64,000 nucleotides of DNA from Argopecten irradians (GCF_041381155.1 NC_091135.1:58688567-58752566); one strand, 5' to 3'; positions 46,289 through 60,000 are shown, counted from the stretch's first letter. Numbers and translations are program-made. The notes: generated from the letters alone by a model not told the origin.

Positions 46289-47361
46289 AATGACCAGTAC
46301 CCAACTTTTCTATCCATTTGTGTACTGAACTGAAGAGTCAATGACCAGTACCCAACTTTTCTATCCATTTGTGTACTGAACTGAAGAGTCAATGACCAGT
46401 ACCCAACTTTTCTATCCATTTGTGTACTGAACTGAAGAGTCAATGACCAGTACCCAACTTTTCTATCCATTGGTGTACTGAACTGAAGAGTCAATGACCA
46501 GTACCCAACTTTTCTATCCATTGGTGTACTGAACTGAAGAGTCAATGACCAGTACCCAACTTTTCTATCCATTTGTGTACTGAACTGAAGAGTCAATGAC
46601 CAGTACCCAACTTTTCTATCCATTTGTGAACTGAACTGAAGAGTCAATGACCAGTACCCAACTTTTCTATCCATTGGTGTACTGAACTGAAGAGTCAATG
46701 ACCAGTACCCAACTTTTCTATCCATTGGTGTTCTGAACTGAAGAGTCAATGACCAGTACCCAACTTTTCTATCCATTGGTGTACTGAACTGAAGAGTCAA
46801 TGACCAGTACCCAACTTTTCTCTCCATTTGTGTACTGAACTGAAGAGTCAATGACCAGTACCCAACTTTTCTATCCATTTGTGTACTGAACTGAAGAGTC
46901 AATGACCAGTACCCAACTTTTCTATCCATTTGTGAACTGAACTGAAGAGTCAATGACCAGTACCCAACTTTTCTATCCATTGGTGTACTGAACTGAAGAG
47001 TCAATGACCAGTACCCAACTTTTCTATCCATTGGTGTTCTCAACTGAAGAGTCAATGCCCAGTACCCAACTTTTCTATCCATTGGTGTACTGAACTGAAG
47101 AGTCAATGACCAGTACCCAACTTTTCTATCCATTGGTGTACTGAACTGAAGAGTCAATGACCAGTACCCAACTTTTCTATCCATTTGTGTACTGAAGTGA
47201 AGAGTCAATGACCAGTACCCAACTTTTCTATCCATTTGTGTACTGAACTGAAGAGTCAATGACCAGTACCCAACTTTTCTATCCATTTGTGAACTGAACT
47301 GAAGAGTCAATGACCGGTACACAACCTTTATATCAATTTGTGTACTGATTTGAAGAGTCAT
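46289..47361 (-). repeat. 51-bp minisatellite array C, 21 units, in frame with exon copy B
   Basis: Twenty-one 17-codon units. Variants recur in the order SSQ, STQ, STP, STP, which points to expansion of multi-unit blocks. No stop codon occurs in the array. Confidence 0.95.
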
Positions 47362-48022
47362 GTATGTGTGGTTCGGTCGGTACCCTACCTTTCTGTCTAT
47401 TTGTATACTGATTTGAAAAGTAAATATATGTGTGGTTCAGCCGGTACCCTACCTTTCTGTCTATTTGTAAACTGATTTGAAGAGTAAATATATGTGTGGG
47501 TCAGCCGGTACCCTAACTTTCTGTCTATTTGTATAATGATTTGAAGAGTCAATGTATGTGTTGTTCAGGCGGTACCCTAACTTTCTGTCTATTTGTATAC
47601 TGATTTGAAGAGTAAATATATGTGTTGTTCAGCCGGTACCCTACCTTTCTGTCTATTTGCAAACTGATTTGAAGAGTCAATGTATGTGTTGTTCAGCCGG
47701 TACCCTACCTTTCTGTATATTTGTATACTGATTTGAAGAGTAAATATATGTGCTGTTAAGCCGGTACCCTAGCTTTCTGTCTATTTGTATACTGATTTGA
47801 AGAGTCAACCATGTGTGGTTCGGTGGGTACCCTAACTTTCTGTCTATTTGTTTACCGATTTGAAGAGTCAATGTATGTGTTTTTCGGTCGGTACCCTTGT
47901 ATACTGATTTGAAGAGTCATATATGCGTGGTTCAGCCGGTAACCTACCAATCAGTCTATTTGTATACTGATTTGAAGAGTCAATGTATGTGTGGTTTGAC
48001 CGGTACCCTACCTCTCTATTCA
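47362..48022. repeat. 64-bp minisatellite array C
   Basis: Third copy of the same array, directly after the stop of the intact terminal exon on the minus strand, so it would form the 3' UTR or 3' flank of the FAMeT gene. It differs from array B at few places (for example 'ccaatcagtc' near 47947). Confidence 0.95.
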
Positions 48023-48026
48023 TTTG

Positions 48027-51000
48027 TCAAGGTATGTGTGCTTTGCTTTGCCTTTGAAATAGATACCTGCATAATATTACAAAGTCCGGAACAAAGACTA
48101 TGAGTACAAATGCTACCAGGAAAGCTACCCCTACCATACCAATCGCCTGTGCGGACGGCCTGTCATCGTTAGCACTGGTTTTCTTCCTAATGGTGGATGA
48201 GAGAATTTGTTTGTCCACAGTCAACTCCTTCTTCACGGCTTCTATTACACAGCTGACGTCATTTAAGGCACAGTCGAACGATGTGGTATTGAGCTTGATA
48301 CAGACACACGGACATACCCCGCTTGCCATTGTGGAAGTGTATGTTGTTGTCACCATTTCTGTCGTTATTGCAGTGGTAGTTGTTGCTTCAGCAGTTGTTG
48401 TCAGGGAGGTTGTAGTGGAAAATGTTACTTCAGCTGTTGTTTTCATGGAGGTTGTCGTGGTAGTTGTTGTTTCAGCAGGTGTTGTAATTGGGATTGTCGT
48501 AGTAGTTGTTTCTATGGATGTTGTTTCTCCTCCTGCAATGTGCATTATACTAGAAAAAAAAATCATTTATACAGTAGATTTGACTTTCCTGGAAGTGTAT
48601 ACACTTGTATTATTCCATATTCATTTTTTTCTATATATATTCAGATCTTTAATCCTTTTAATCCTTTGCACCATACAATGGATCAGTGATCATATAAAAA
48701 GAATCATTTACATCGTTAACTGACATCTAAATATAGTTTATGGTTTCAAAAACTGTTTATGTACCGTCTCATTATTCTAGATTTAATCCCCCAGGGCATT
48801 ATATATCTACATAAAGGACAAATTTATAAGGCTGTGGAATACTAGCCACTTCAAAAACAATTAATACCAACATCGGTAACAATGACAGAGCGTTCAGTAG
48901 AAACAGCGTTATCTGCTAAAACTCATCGGGGACTCTCTCGATACTGATAAGTTATAATCCAAACCGAGCTACCGACTTTGTAGATGTCAATATAACAAGT
49001 CTAGTCAAAATAACCGCGTCGTATGGATTATTATAATAAAACAATGGTTTGTATATGATAATGTGATCAATGCCTCAAAATTATAAAATACTGAATATTA
49101 ATCTATCCTAAATAAAACAAGAGGTCGATTGGGCCTGTATCGTTCACCTGTTTCAGGCTAAGAAAACAAGCTACCAACTTGAAGGCTTTATAATTGAACT
49201 TAATCTATTTATTTCTAGAGATCGATTTTAAAGAATTTGCTATATTTTCCCTATTGGGCCCCGCCCTCCAGACCTCTGGGGGGACCAGACCCACCGTTTA
49301 TACAAAAATCGTTCCCCTTCACCAAAGGAAGCTTCAGACCAAATTAAAACTAAATTCCTTCATTCCCACAGAAGAGGAAGGATTTTAAAGAATTCACTAT
49401 ATTTCCCCTCAGGCCCCTGGAGGTCCAGGGTCACTGTATATACCAGATTGGTTCCTCTCAAACATGGGAGCTTCCGACCAAATTAGAACTCAATATCTTC
49501 ATTCCTACAGAAGAAGAAGGATTTTAACGAATTTGCTATGTTTCCCCTATTGGGCGCCGTAGGCCCCTTGGGGCAAGGGTCACCATGTATACAACTTTTT
49601 TTCTCTTGACACAAGGAAGCTTCAGACCAAATAAGAACTAAATCCCTTCATTCCTGCAGAAGAAAAAAGATTTTAAAGCATATTGGCCCGCCCCTCGGGC
49701 CCCTTGGGGGGAAAGGGGGGATAGGGTCGCCGTTTATGCAAGATTGGTTTCCCTTTATCTAGAACTAAATCCCTTCATTCCTACAGAAGAAGAAGGATTT
49801 TAAAGAATTTGCTTAATTTCCCCTATTGGGCCCGCCCCACCATTTATACAAGATTGGTCCCCCTTCACCCAAGGAAGCTTCAGACCAAATTTGGTGAAAA
49901 TCTATTCAGCCGTTAATGACTAGTCGGAAATTTTGTGAACAGTTGACGGACGCCGTACCAATTCACGTCATTTTCTCTTAAACGTATGACGTTATGCTCG
50001 CAAACACATGACGTCACAATCAATATCTAACCTACTCTGGTTAATACAATGGAAGTATACAACGAAAAGCAACAAAGCAAATACTGTATTTCGAGGTCTT
50101 GAACACTTGAATCAACTCAGAAGTGTTTTTATTACCACAAGCCCTCCACTTCTGGATCTCAAGTTCGAATCTCATGTGGGGCAGTTGCCAGGTATTGACC
50201 GCTTGTCGGTGGTTTTTCTCTGGGTACTCCGGCTTTCCTCCACCAACAAACCTGGCACATCCTTAAATGACCCTGGCTGTTAATAGGACGTTAAACTGAT
50301 AAAACTAAACAGAAGTATCATATTTCTATACTTAGAGTTAAATTCTTATATCGGCTCGTGACATTTACCTATTTTGATCTTCCATTCTCCGTCTGAGTAT
50401 ATCGACGTAGTTACTCCTATGTAGTTTACTGCTATTGGTGACGGGTCTATCCATAATGCTAACTCTGTCCACGTGACCCCACTGTCAGGGGACGAGAACA
50501 CCGACACATGACCAGAGCTCCACTTTACTTTGAAATAGTTGAACGCATTACAACCCAATACTGTGCCAGACATCTTGGTTTTCTCGCTTCCATATTTCGA
50601 GTCGTATATAACAATTTTGGTGTTTACATAGCCGCCTAAAGTGACCATGTATATTTTACCGGAGGCATCTTCATCATCTGTAGTCATCAGGGCTACCGAA
50701 GCATCCTGACACGCCTTCACTTGAAACTCCAGAGATGATTGACCGGCAGCTGAGTAACCATAAGCACTCAATAGTTTAACTTGCGTGTTTCCCTCAGATC
50801 CACTTTGTCTTGGGGTCAACACAGTCACTTCTGGAAAAAAAGATGAACAATATATCAGTGAAAACCTAAGAACCTTAAACGTATTTTATGTTCGTCAAAA
50901 TTTGATTCGAAAATTCAAGATACTTCTGTCACTAAATGTATGCAAAAGCGTTGCAAAACATGTGATACTATTATAGAGTGTAAAAATTATACATTCAAAA

Positions 51001-54000
51001 ATGGTTTTAATTTCAAAACTAATATGAATTGTACATCCAAAAATGTCATATAAGCCTTATTTGTAGCAAATGCTCAGATTTTTATATTGGTCAGACAGGA
51101 ATGGAATTGAGAAAGAGAGTTACATTACACCGACAACAAACTAAAACAGACCATCTCAGATATTTAACAGTAAACGAACATTGTCATATGTGTGTTAATG
51201 ATAACTTTTTTATTTTACCAACATATCAAATGTCTAATTCAGATCTTTTAAAAAGAGAAAATAAAGAAATGTATTTCATTCAACTTATGAAACCTGTGTT
51301 AAATTCAGAACGGGACAAAGGAACTTCATATTAGTTTTTATTTTGTCCTCATGTTTTTGTTAGTTTCTTCCAGAACCATTCACAATATCTTTATGTACCA
51401 TGTCATGACGTAATCTTACTATGACGTCATTGTACTATGACGTCATGTTTTACAAATAAAAGAATTAAAACCCCTGAAGACCGGCATGAGCCGAGAAAGC
51501 GCTAGGGAGGAAAAACTGTTTTATAGTTGTGTTTTCTTTTTATGTATATATATATATATATATTTGATACATTGCTATAACAGGTAATCCACCCAAGAGG
51601 CAGCAGCTGGGCAAAAGGTCAACAGTTCTCATTCAATATCTTGTCAATGGGACTAATTCACGTACCACGTGATACCCGATAACGTTTGTGCGGGACCATT
51701 ATCTCCAGTGGTGATGGAATGTATCTCTTTGTAATCTTCCCGCTGAAATGACGTTATCCCGCGATAACGCCATTTGACGTCATTCCATTACCAATAGAAA
51801 CAATAGTCCCGCACAAACGTTATCGGTTATCACGTGGTACGTGAATGAGTCCCATTACTTTCTCAACTTTCAAGCCATAGATCTCTACAACATGACCATG
51901 GAAAGGAATATGTAAGCCATCTCGATATAAGCCACAAAACAGTGTGTTTACCTAGCCTGGAATGAAGCTGTATGTAAGACATTTTTTGTTTGTTTAAAGT
52001 CCTATGAACAGCCATTGTATGTTAGTATTTGAATGATTTTCTGTTGAACCTAAATAACTTTTTTTTGTAATTTTCTCTGATTCTTACTATAACTGCGCCA
52101 AATCATCAGACCATATCCTGAACGTTTCTAGTGTTTCTACGCTAGGTGCTTTCCACTAGTGATTCTCTCTTACATTGTAATTTGCTTTTTGTAATAGTAT
52201 TTGTGGTATATTTGATAAATAGTTAAAGAATCAGTTCAATAATGTCTTTGATTTTCTATTCATTAATATTTCCAAGAATATGCAACATGTACAAGGCCAG
52301 TCATTAATAATCCATCATATATTGCGTATAACGTAAGACCGTTGTAGGATGCAGTACGTCGTAAGACCGTTGTAGGATGCAGTACGTCGTCGCGTGTACA
52401 ACTTGCAAACGTTACACGCCGGGTGTGCATTGATAGAACGCGAAGAAACGGCTATCATACACCTCGCCGTAAAGCCCGTGACAAAGCTGTACAAAACGGG
52501 AAAAATGTGCAGTCAATGTGCATCAACCGTGATAAAACGCGAAGTAAATATTGTTCAGAACATCACATTGAAACCACCGAGAGTTTCCACCACGGACCGT
52601 CTGCAAGTACTACCACGTTTTACAACGCCAAGCCCGTTTTGATACGTCCTGTCATGTTCACTATCTGATTGCCGTAGCAAATGCTTTCAGAGTTTAATGC
52701 TAGGTTTACACTATTGTCAAATTATTTGACAGTTTAAAAATCTGGCACGACATCCACGGTATTCACGACCGCTTACATTTGTCTATCACGTCCTTCTACG
52801 CTGTCTCATGTTGTCTTGTGGTCACCACGTTTTGTCCACGGTGGTCTGAAACGGGGCTGCCGTGGCCGCCGGGAACATAGTGTAAACCTAGCATAAACTG
52901 ACAAAAAAATTGCCACGGCAGTCACGGTACAGATGGTGAACGCTACAGGAGGACGTAATAAAACGTGACTGACGTAACAAAACGTAACAGCGCGTACGAG
53001 ACCGTAACAAAACTTCCATACAGTCCTTGGTGGAACGGGCAGCAACCATGTTCCCCGGCATCTTACGGTGATTTAAAGTTTTGTGACGTTCTGTTGCGTT
53101 TTTTTTTTTTACTTTTTATCACGGTTGATGCAGATTGGCTGCACGTTTTGTCCAGGTTTGTCAAGGTTTTGACGGCAAGCCAAGGTGGATGATAACCGTT
53201 TTGATACGTTCTGTCAAGGCATATTACGGCTTGTAGCGGTTGAAAGCCCGACGTGATACGGCAAGTTACGTCATATTACGATTATACGTTGCAAGCAATA
53301 TATGATGGAGTATCATTGCCTGGCCTGGTTTATATTTGCTACTTCATGGAATCATTTGCATTAATAAATAGAAATAGTCATTATTAAACACATTTAAACC
53401 ATCAAATTATACCAAAGCTATTACTGCAAAAGGCAGATTAAGTGAGAACCATTACAGAAAAAAAAAGGTTTGCGTAGAAACACTTGGCTATAATAATTTT
53501 ATATTTTTTATACATGTACCAAATATAGTTAAGATTTTCTTTTCTTTTAACACATTTTGTTATTAGAACGTGTTTGAAATGACAGTTCCGGCATAAATAT
53601 TGTTTCATTTGCTCCAAAAAAGCCCGGTATCAGATTTTTACCCTAGTAAGCCTTGGCGGACCGTGAAAAACGTATCGGAACTTATCAAAACGTGTAAAAC
53701 GTAGCAGAACTTATCAGATCGTAACAGGCCTAGAGAAAACGTAGTGGTATCCTCGATAGACCGTGCTAAAGCCGTAGTGTATCTTTGATCTCCGGGAACA
53801 GCACTCTCCCCTATACCCACGGTCCACCACGTAATCCGTAAAAGACCGTGGCAAAACTTCACAAGACCTAGCTCAACTTGAATACAGAGACAAAAATATC
53901 CAAAATTCCACGGCGCACCACGTTTCGGGCAAACGGGGCTAACGTGGTCGCCGGGAACATAGTGTAAACCTAGTGTAAAATCTGCTGGTCATCCCGTTTA

Positions 54001-57000
54001 GTCCAAAGTGGCCTGAAATGATATTCAGTAGCCGCAGTGAGCTATGTAAACCTACAATTTCACCTCAGAAATAAATGATTTAACCATTATTAATCAATTC
54101 ATTATCTAAAGCATCACTGTGATTATTACAAGATCCGCGTTATGTAAATTGTATATTTACCAAATGCAGTCTCAGCAAACAATGGGAGTAACAATACGAC
54201 TAAATGCAATAATGTACCATAACAATAGATATAGCAGACAAAATGAAAAGACCAAAAGTAAACATTTGTCACTACAGGACACGCTGTCATTCAGACTGAT
54301 TTATAATGATGATAAAGCTTTAGGCTAATCTACCGCAAGGTCACCTAAGGTTAGTAAAATATTTTATGGTTAGAAAAAAATACATGTTATATAAATACCT
54401 ATATCACAGACAGTAATAGTTATATCAGAGTCACATCAGTCCATCACGGATAGCAAGATATTACTAATTTTTGTTTCATAAATCAATGATACCTAAATAC
54501 TATTATACACATCAAGAATTACAGATATTATTGTAACATCAACTTGTCACTTACTGTCAATATCGACATGAATATTTCAGTGGTTTTAATGATTATGTCG
54601 TCATCATGTATTTCAAAATAAATATTCAATAAGACAATTTGTAATTCATACATTCATCCGTCGGTGCTAAAACTAGTTTGTCCAATGCACATTCAGACAT
54701 CGTTAACACATATTAACGATATGTCATGAAAAATTTAATGTAATTTTTTCCAAAGTACAGTATTCATTTTAAATTCCGTTAGCATTTCCTTCCATCCCAC
54801 TAAGTGAGGCTAAATATCGTATCTCACGACTAGATAGACAAGGTTTGGAAAATTTGAAACTAAAGCTTATATTTTCAGATAATAACCATGCATACTTTTA
54901 TCCTAACAATGTTACAAACATGTAGTTGTTCATACGATGTGTCTCCATGTATTTTGTAAAGAGACACATAATTAAGTTCGAAAGAATTGGAAGGTCTTGA
55001 AAGTAGGATAGTGTCACATCCTAAAATGCAGGCCTGCAACACAGAAATGTGGTAGGTAGGTGTACACGTATTCTGACACCTATGTTGATTGCAGATTAGC
55101 ACAAATTATGGAGCATTATTTAAACGTGCATTGGCAACCAGAAATGATTTTATTAACATAATTTACCCGTATTCATACCCGAAAATATATTAGAATGCTC
55201 ACCATTTTACGTCTGCTGCTCTGCACCAGTATACATCTATTGTAAAACAAGTTCTAATGTATTGTAATGGATACCTTTCACTCCGATCCGCACTTGCAAA
55301 GATACTCCATCAGGCAAAATATTTTAGGATTCCTAATCACTTTGTTATTGGCAAAAGGAGCTTGATGGCAGTGGTCAACCTGCAGATCAGATTAGGATGT
55401 TTTCTTCTACTGTGATTGATTGATTGATTGACTGATTGATTTATTGATTGAATGATTAATTGATTGATTGATTGGTTAATCGATCGATCGATTGATTGAT
55501 TGATTAATTGGTTTATTGATTGATCATTCTTAATTCTAGAAGTTATTCGGCGTATGTTAGCACATTGACAAGAAAAGGGTCTTTCAATGTTTACACGACG
55601 ATTATTTCAATAAACCATTTGAATTTCAATCGTAAGTGACCTTAAGATTTTTTTTTTATATTTATTTTATTTTTGAAGATTTTAGATATACAGATATACG
55701 TGGTTATCTCATTCACACCATGCACACCCACTCACATCATATCCAGCATGATTTCAATATATTGTCATCTTTATGTATCATCATTTTCAAAAATGACCAT
55801 CACATTCACATCATTCAGCCATCAAGGATCATCATTCGTACTCAAATCATCATTAATTAAGCATGCTGATATATTATTATTTACCATATGATATATTAAA
55901 TTATTATCTACCAGGCACATCCTCATCAACCTGACGCATCGAAGACAGGTGGGATTACTATGACAGAGAGTGTAATAATGATTGCTGTTCTATTACAAAT
56001 AAATAGTAGTATTATATTTATACCTAGGCAGTCTCTGAAATGAATTGTACGGAACAAATTAACACCTCTATTGTCCACATACTGTAATGATAATTTCTGA
56101 ATTATTGATGTGTTGATCAGTCGCCTCTCGTTTTCACACGATGGGAGTATCGTATACATGGTAGAGGGTAACACAATAGCTTTCTCCTTTATTGAATATC
56201 CGTGTCAGTAACGAGATGTGGGCCGCTGACAGGCCATTATAAATGACACTGTACATTTAATGACAAAATATAAATTTCGATTTGCCAATAAAGGTTATTT
56301 TTTCAACATTTAAAAATGCCAACATTGAAAACGTTTATTTGATCGCCGTATCAGCTGGATCTGAGAGTTTGTGTGGACCAAATGATTTCAAGCATGTGTA
56401 AACATGTATTTACCTGTCGTATCTTAATGACGTTCGTGAAATATTATTCACTTAAGCATGGTTGTCATATTTGGACATGTATTGGTGTGTAACATACAAT
56501 GGATGTTTTAACGAATATTTACAATTGCCGCTGTTACTGTATCGATAAACTAAGTTGGAACAGTTATGTTTTTTTCCAAAAATAGTGCGTATGGATACAT
56601 GTAAATATTGGCGGACTTCCTTTCACATGTCTCAAGTTCACGTGTCAATGTTTACAAATAACACATATACAAGATAATTGAAGACATACAATAAAACAAA
56701 TTTAAGTTTTTGGGGTGTGCTATTGCTATTTGACCTGAAAAAAGTGACTGAAACATAAGATTTTTTGTGACGTTATAGAAAAAAGGGCGGATGAAGCTGT
56801 AAGTCAACGGCGCGCTTTTTTCCTGAATGGCTGTAGCAGTATAATTTTGACGGCGAATAGCTCACGTTAAAGGACCATATCTAATGTTCTTGTTGATTTT
56901 ATTGTTTAAGTATAAGACTTAACCTTTTACTTTGTTTAGTTTATGAGATGATAAATCCAATGGAGCGCGAGGTAAATTGTGTAATTTTACATACAATTTA

Positions 57001-60000
57001 CAGACTTTTGGTTTAACATCTCATAAACTAAACAAAGTAATTGGTTAATCCTGTATTAAGCAGAAGTTATTGTTTAAATGATGAGTATCATGTATGCCAT
57101 GTCGGCGGTGAAGCATCTTTAAGGGCTGCAATCATAAACTGTATTTCGAATCTAGCCACCACTTACCTCCCTTGTCTAATCATTCATACGAAGGAATCTA
57201 TTTTACCCAATAATTTCGGGTGCTTAGACATTACAGGAACGTGTGGATTTATTACCAACGAACCAAGGTGGATCTTGAAATCGTTCAAATAACATTTTGA
57301 TTGAAGAATCGTGAAATTTTGTCAATTACCTTTAAATTACAAAATGTATCCTCCAAAACTACGGCCATGGCGGTAGCCATTGTGGTTTTCAAAATGGCCT
57401 TGATAGTATGTGGATAGCTGATGTAGAGGTTTATATATGATAATTTTTTTTATCACATAAATACAACAGAAGAATCACCACGTCAAGATTTGTTGTAATA
57501 AAACTCGGTTATATTACAGCAGTAACAGATACAGAGAACAAAAGAGATGGGAGAAGCCATTGGATACATTGGATGGAATATCGAAATTCTACCACTGTTA
57601 AATCGTTATAAACACGAATATCTAATTCAATGGTACAGAAAAACAATAGACTTTAGACCTATTAGGAATATTTACAATAAGCGGTATATGCATATGTATA
57701 ATTAAGCATTAAATTTTCTTCCTATGGAATCTGTGGTCTACATAGATGCCAGAGCTTTGCAGGCAATCTTCATAATGCGCTAGCACACATTATGGGATAA
57801 TTGTCTACAAAGCTCTGACATCTATATTTACCATAGATAGTTTAATATCTATATTTAAAACCGTTCATCAACGATATACTCCACAAGATGGAACAGCTAC
57901 TTTGACGGCCATCTGTTGACGTTACCATATCAACATTAGTAACGTCAAAATAGTCACGTTTTGAGTGCAAGTTATACCTCATAGACTTCACTTTGGCTTC
58001 GTTAGTTTATGTAGTAGAAGTGACAAGTGAATGTAAATATTGATACGTATATGAAGGAGCGCTCATTATAAGTTTTTTAAGTTTCCTAAATTTATAATTA
58101 GACTAATAATATCGTAATTTCTTAAGTTGGTCCCATGGCGCATTGTCGTATATTTTCATTACCACTGCACTGTACCTGTATGTTGCTTTTAAGCCCAATG
58201 TAGGATATTTTCCAGAATTTACATTGGCAGTTAGGCCCTGGCGTACTAATACCACAATCAGAGTTCAAAAGGTCAAGAAATGGGATTTTACGTCAGTATG
58301 GTAATTCAATGAAGAACATAACTTATTCTGAAAATTGATCGATATGAAAATATCTTCTTATGGGAATATTTGAAATGGACTAAATGTTGAACTATTCATT
58401 ATATATACCGTTTTATCGATGGGATTATTTCATCTAAGTATTGTTAAGTCGGTTGTCCATGGCATCATACCGGAAGTTGCATGAACCAACTCTCTCCCGG
58501 CATTGTCTGTTCCATCAAATGACATTTGTCTCTATACAAATATATAAGTTTTATTTTCATACTTTTTATCCCTTTTCTTTTCATAACAAGAATGACTAAA
58601 TAAATATAAATATAAGTATATTGGTTGTCATATTTTGACAGGTATTGGTGTGTAACATGCTTTGGGTGTTCTAGCATATTTATCATGATGCGCTAATGCG
58701 CACCGTTGGCTGTGAAAGAACACCCAATGTATGTTACACATCAATACATGTCAAAAATATGACAACCAAGGCCAAATGCTAAAACTTTCGCGCATTGTCG
58801 CTATTAGCATTCAACAGTCCGACAATGCACAATGCGACAGTGCAACAATACGCCATGAGACAATAGATAATGCGCCATACGACAATGGATCATGCGATAA
58901 TGCAGCAGGCGAAGAGCGACAATACTACCGTCACCAAGTGAAGAGCGACAATGCGTCATGCGATAGTGCGATAATGCGCCAAGCGATGAACGACATTGAG
59001 CCAAGTGAAGAGGTGACAGTAAGACAATGCCCCATGTGACAAACATTCTATAGCGCTGTTGTATTGTCGCTGTCGTGTTGTTGAACTGTCGCCGAAATTA
59101 GCCATCATTTCTTTATGATGATGAGTATGTTTACTCATATGCAAAGGAAGTTTAGTAAATAAGTAAAACCTATCATAGTTTTACTAATAAAGTTTCTGAA
59201 CCTTTTGTCCAATAATCTGGATATAGAAACATACACATATTTTACTGTCATTACATAAGACAAAAGGATCAGGCAAAAAGCTATTACAATTTATATTAAA
59301 GAACGTTGACTAAATAAATGTTATCTATTTAAATAAATAACCATGTTATATCCTACCATAGAAAGTGTTACATGACTTGTGGCCGTCTCGGCATATTGCC
59401 ACAAGTCATCCACCTTTGCGTTGCAAGTTCGAATCTCATGTGGGGCAATTACCAGGTTCTGACCACTGTCGGTGATTTTCTTCGGGTACACCAAATGTCA
59501 TAACCAAATTAAACAAACTTGGCACGTCCTAACATGGTCCCGGCTGATAATAGGACGTTAAAGTTATAAATCCCAAACCCTCTTTATCTTTCGTTTTTCA
59601 TTTCATGATCTAGCTTGCATGCTCATTTGTTGACACAAATGATATTCTTTAAAAAAAAATTCTAAATTCAATGTATCGTGATAAAACACGGTACATAAAC
59701 CGCTTATTGTTATAGTGTAGATATCTGTCATGTCATTTTGTTGTGAACAAAGCGTCTTACATAAGTTCTATGTCCTAGACAAAATCCGATAACACGAGCT
59801 TGGTTCTAGGTTCAAATCGTGCTGTCGTTTAGTTTCTTAGTGTCGTTTTTGGAAATCCATACTGATATTGTAACAAGTGCTGCAAAATAAATCATTGAAC
59901 GGTGTACTTGTGTAGGTTGCATCAAAACGCATTGGTTGCTATAGAAAACATTTTTTTCACAGTCATGCTTATCAAACACAGTAACATGATAGCTGTTGCC

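Noticed and set aside
43187..48022. CRISPR-like array
   Set aside because: The repeats are contiguous minisatellites without unique spacers, in an animal genome.
44483..48723. Plus-strand frames opposite the terminal exon and its copies (98 and 207 codons)
   Set aside because: They are shadows of the minus-strand exon, which has the signal-anchor features and splice signals.
50060..50310. Functional tRNA gene
   Set aside because: A box B-like core is present, but no cloverleaf or box A at the right spacing could be drawn. The tail is SINE-like.
52394..53192. Overlapping frames in the CpG-rich repeat
   Set aside because: Several frames are open at once because of composition, and none shows motifs or splice signals.
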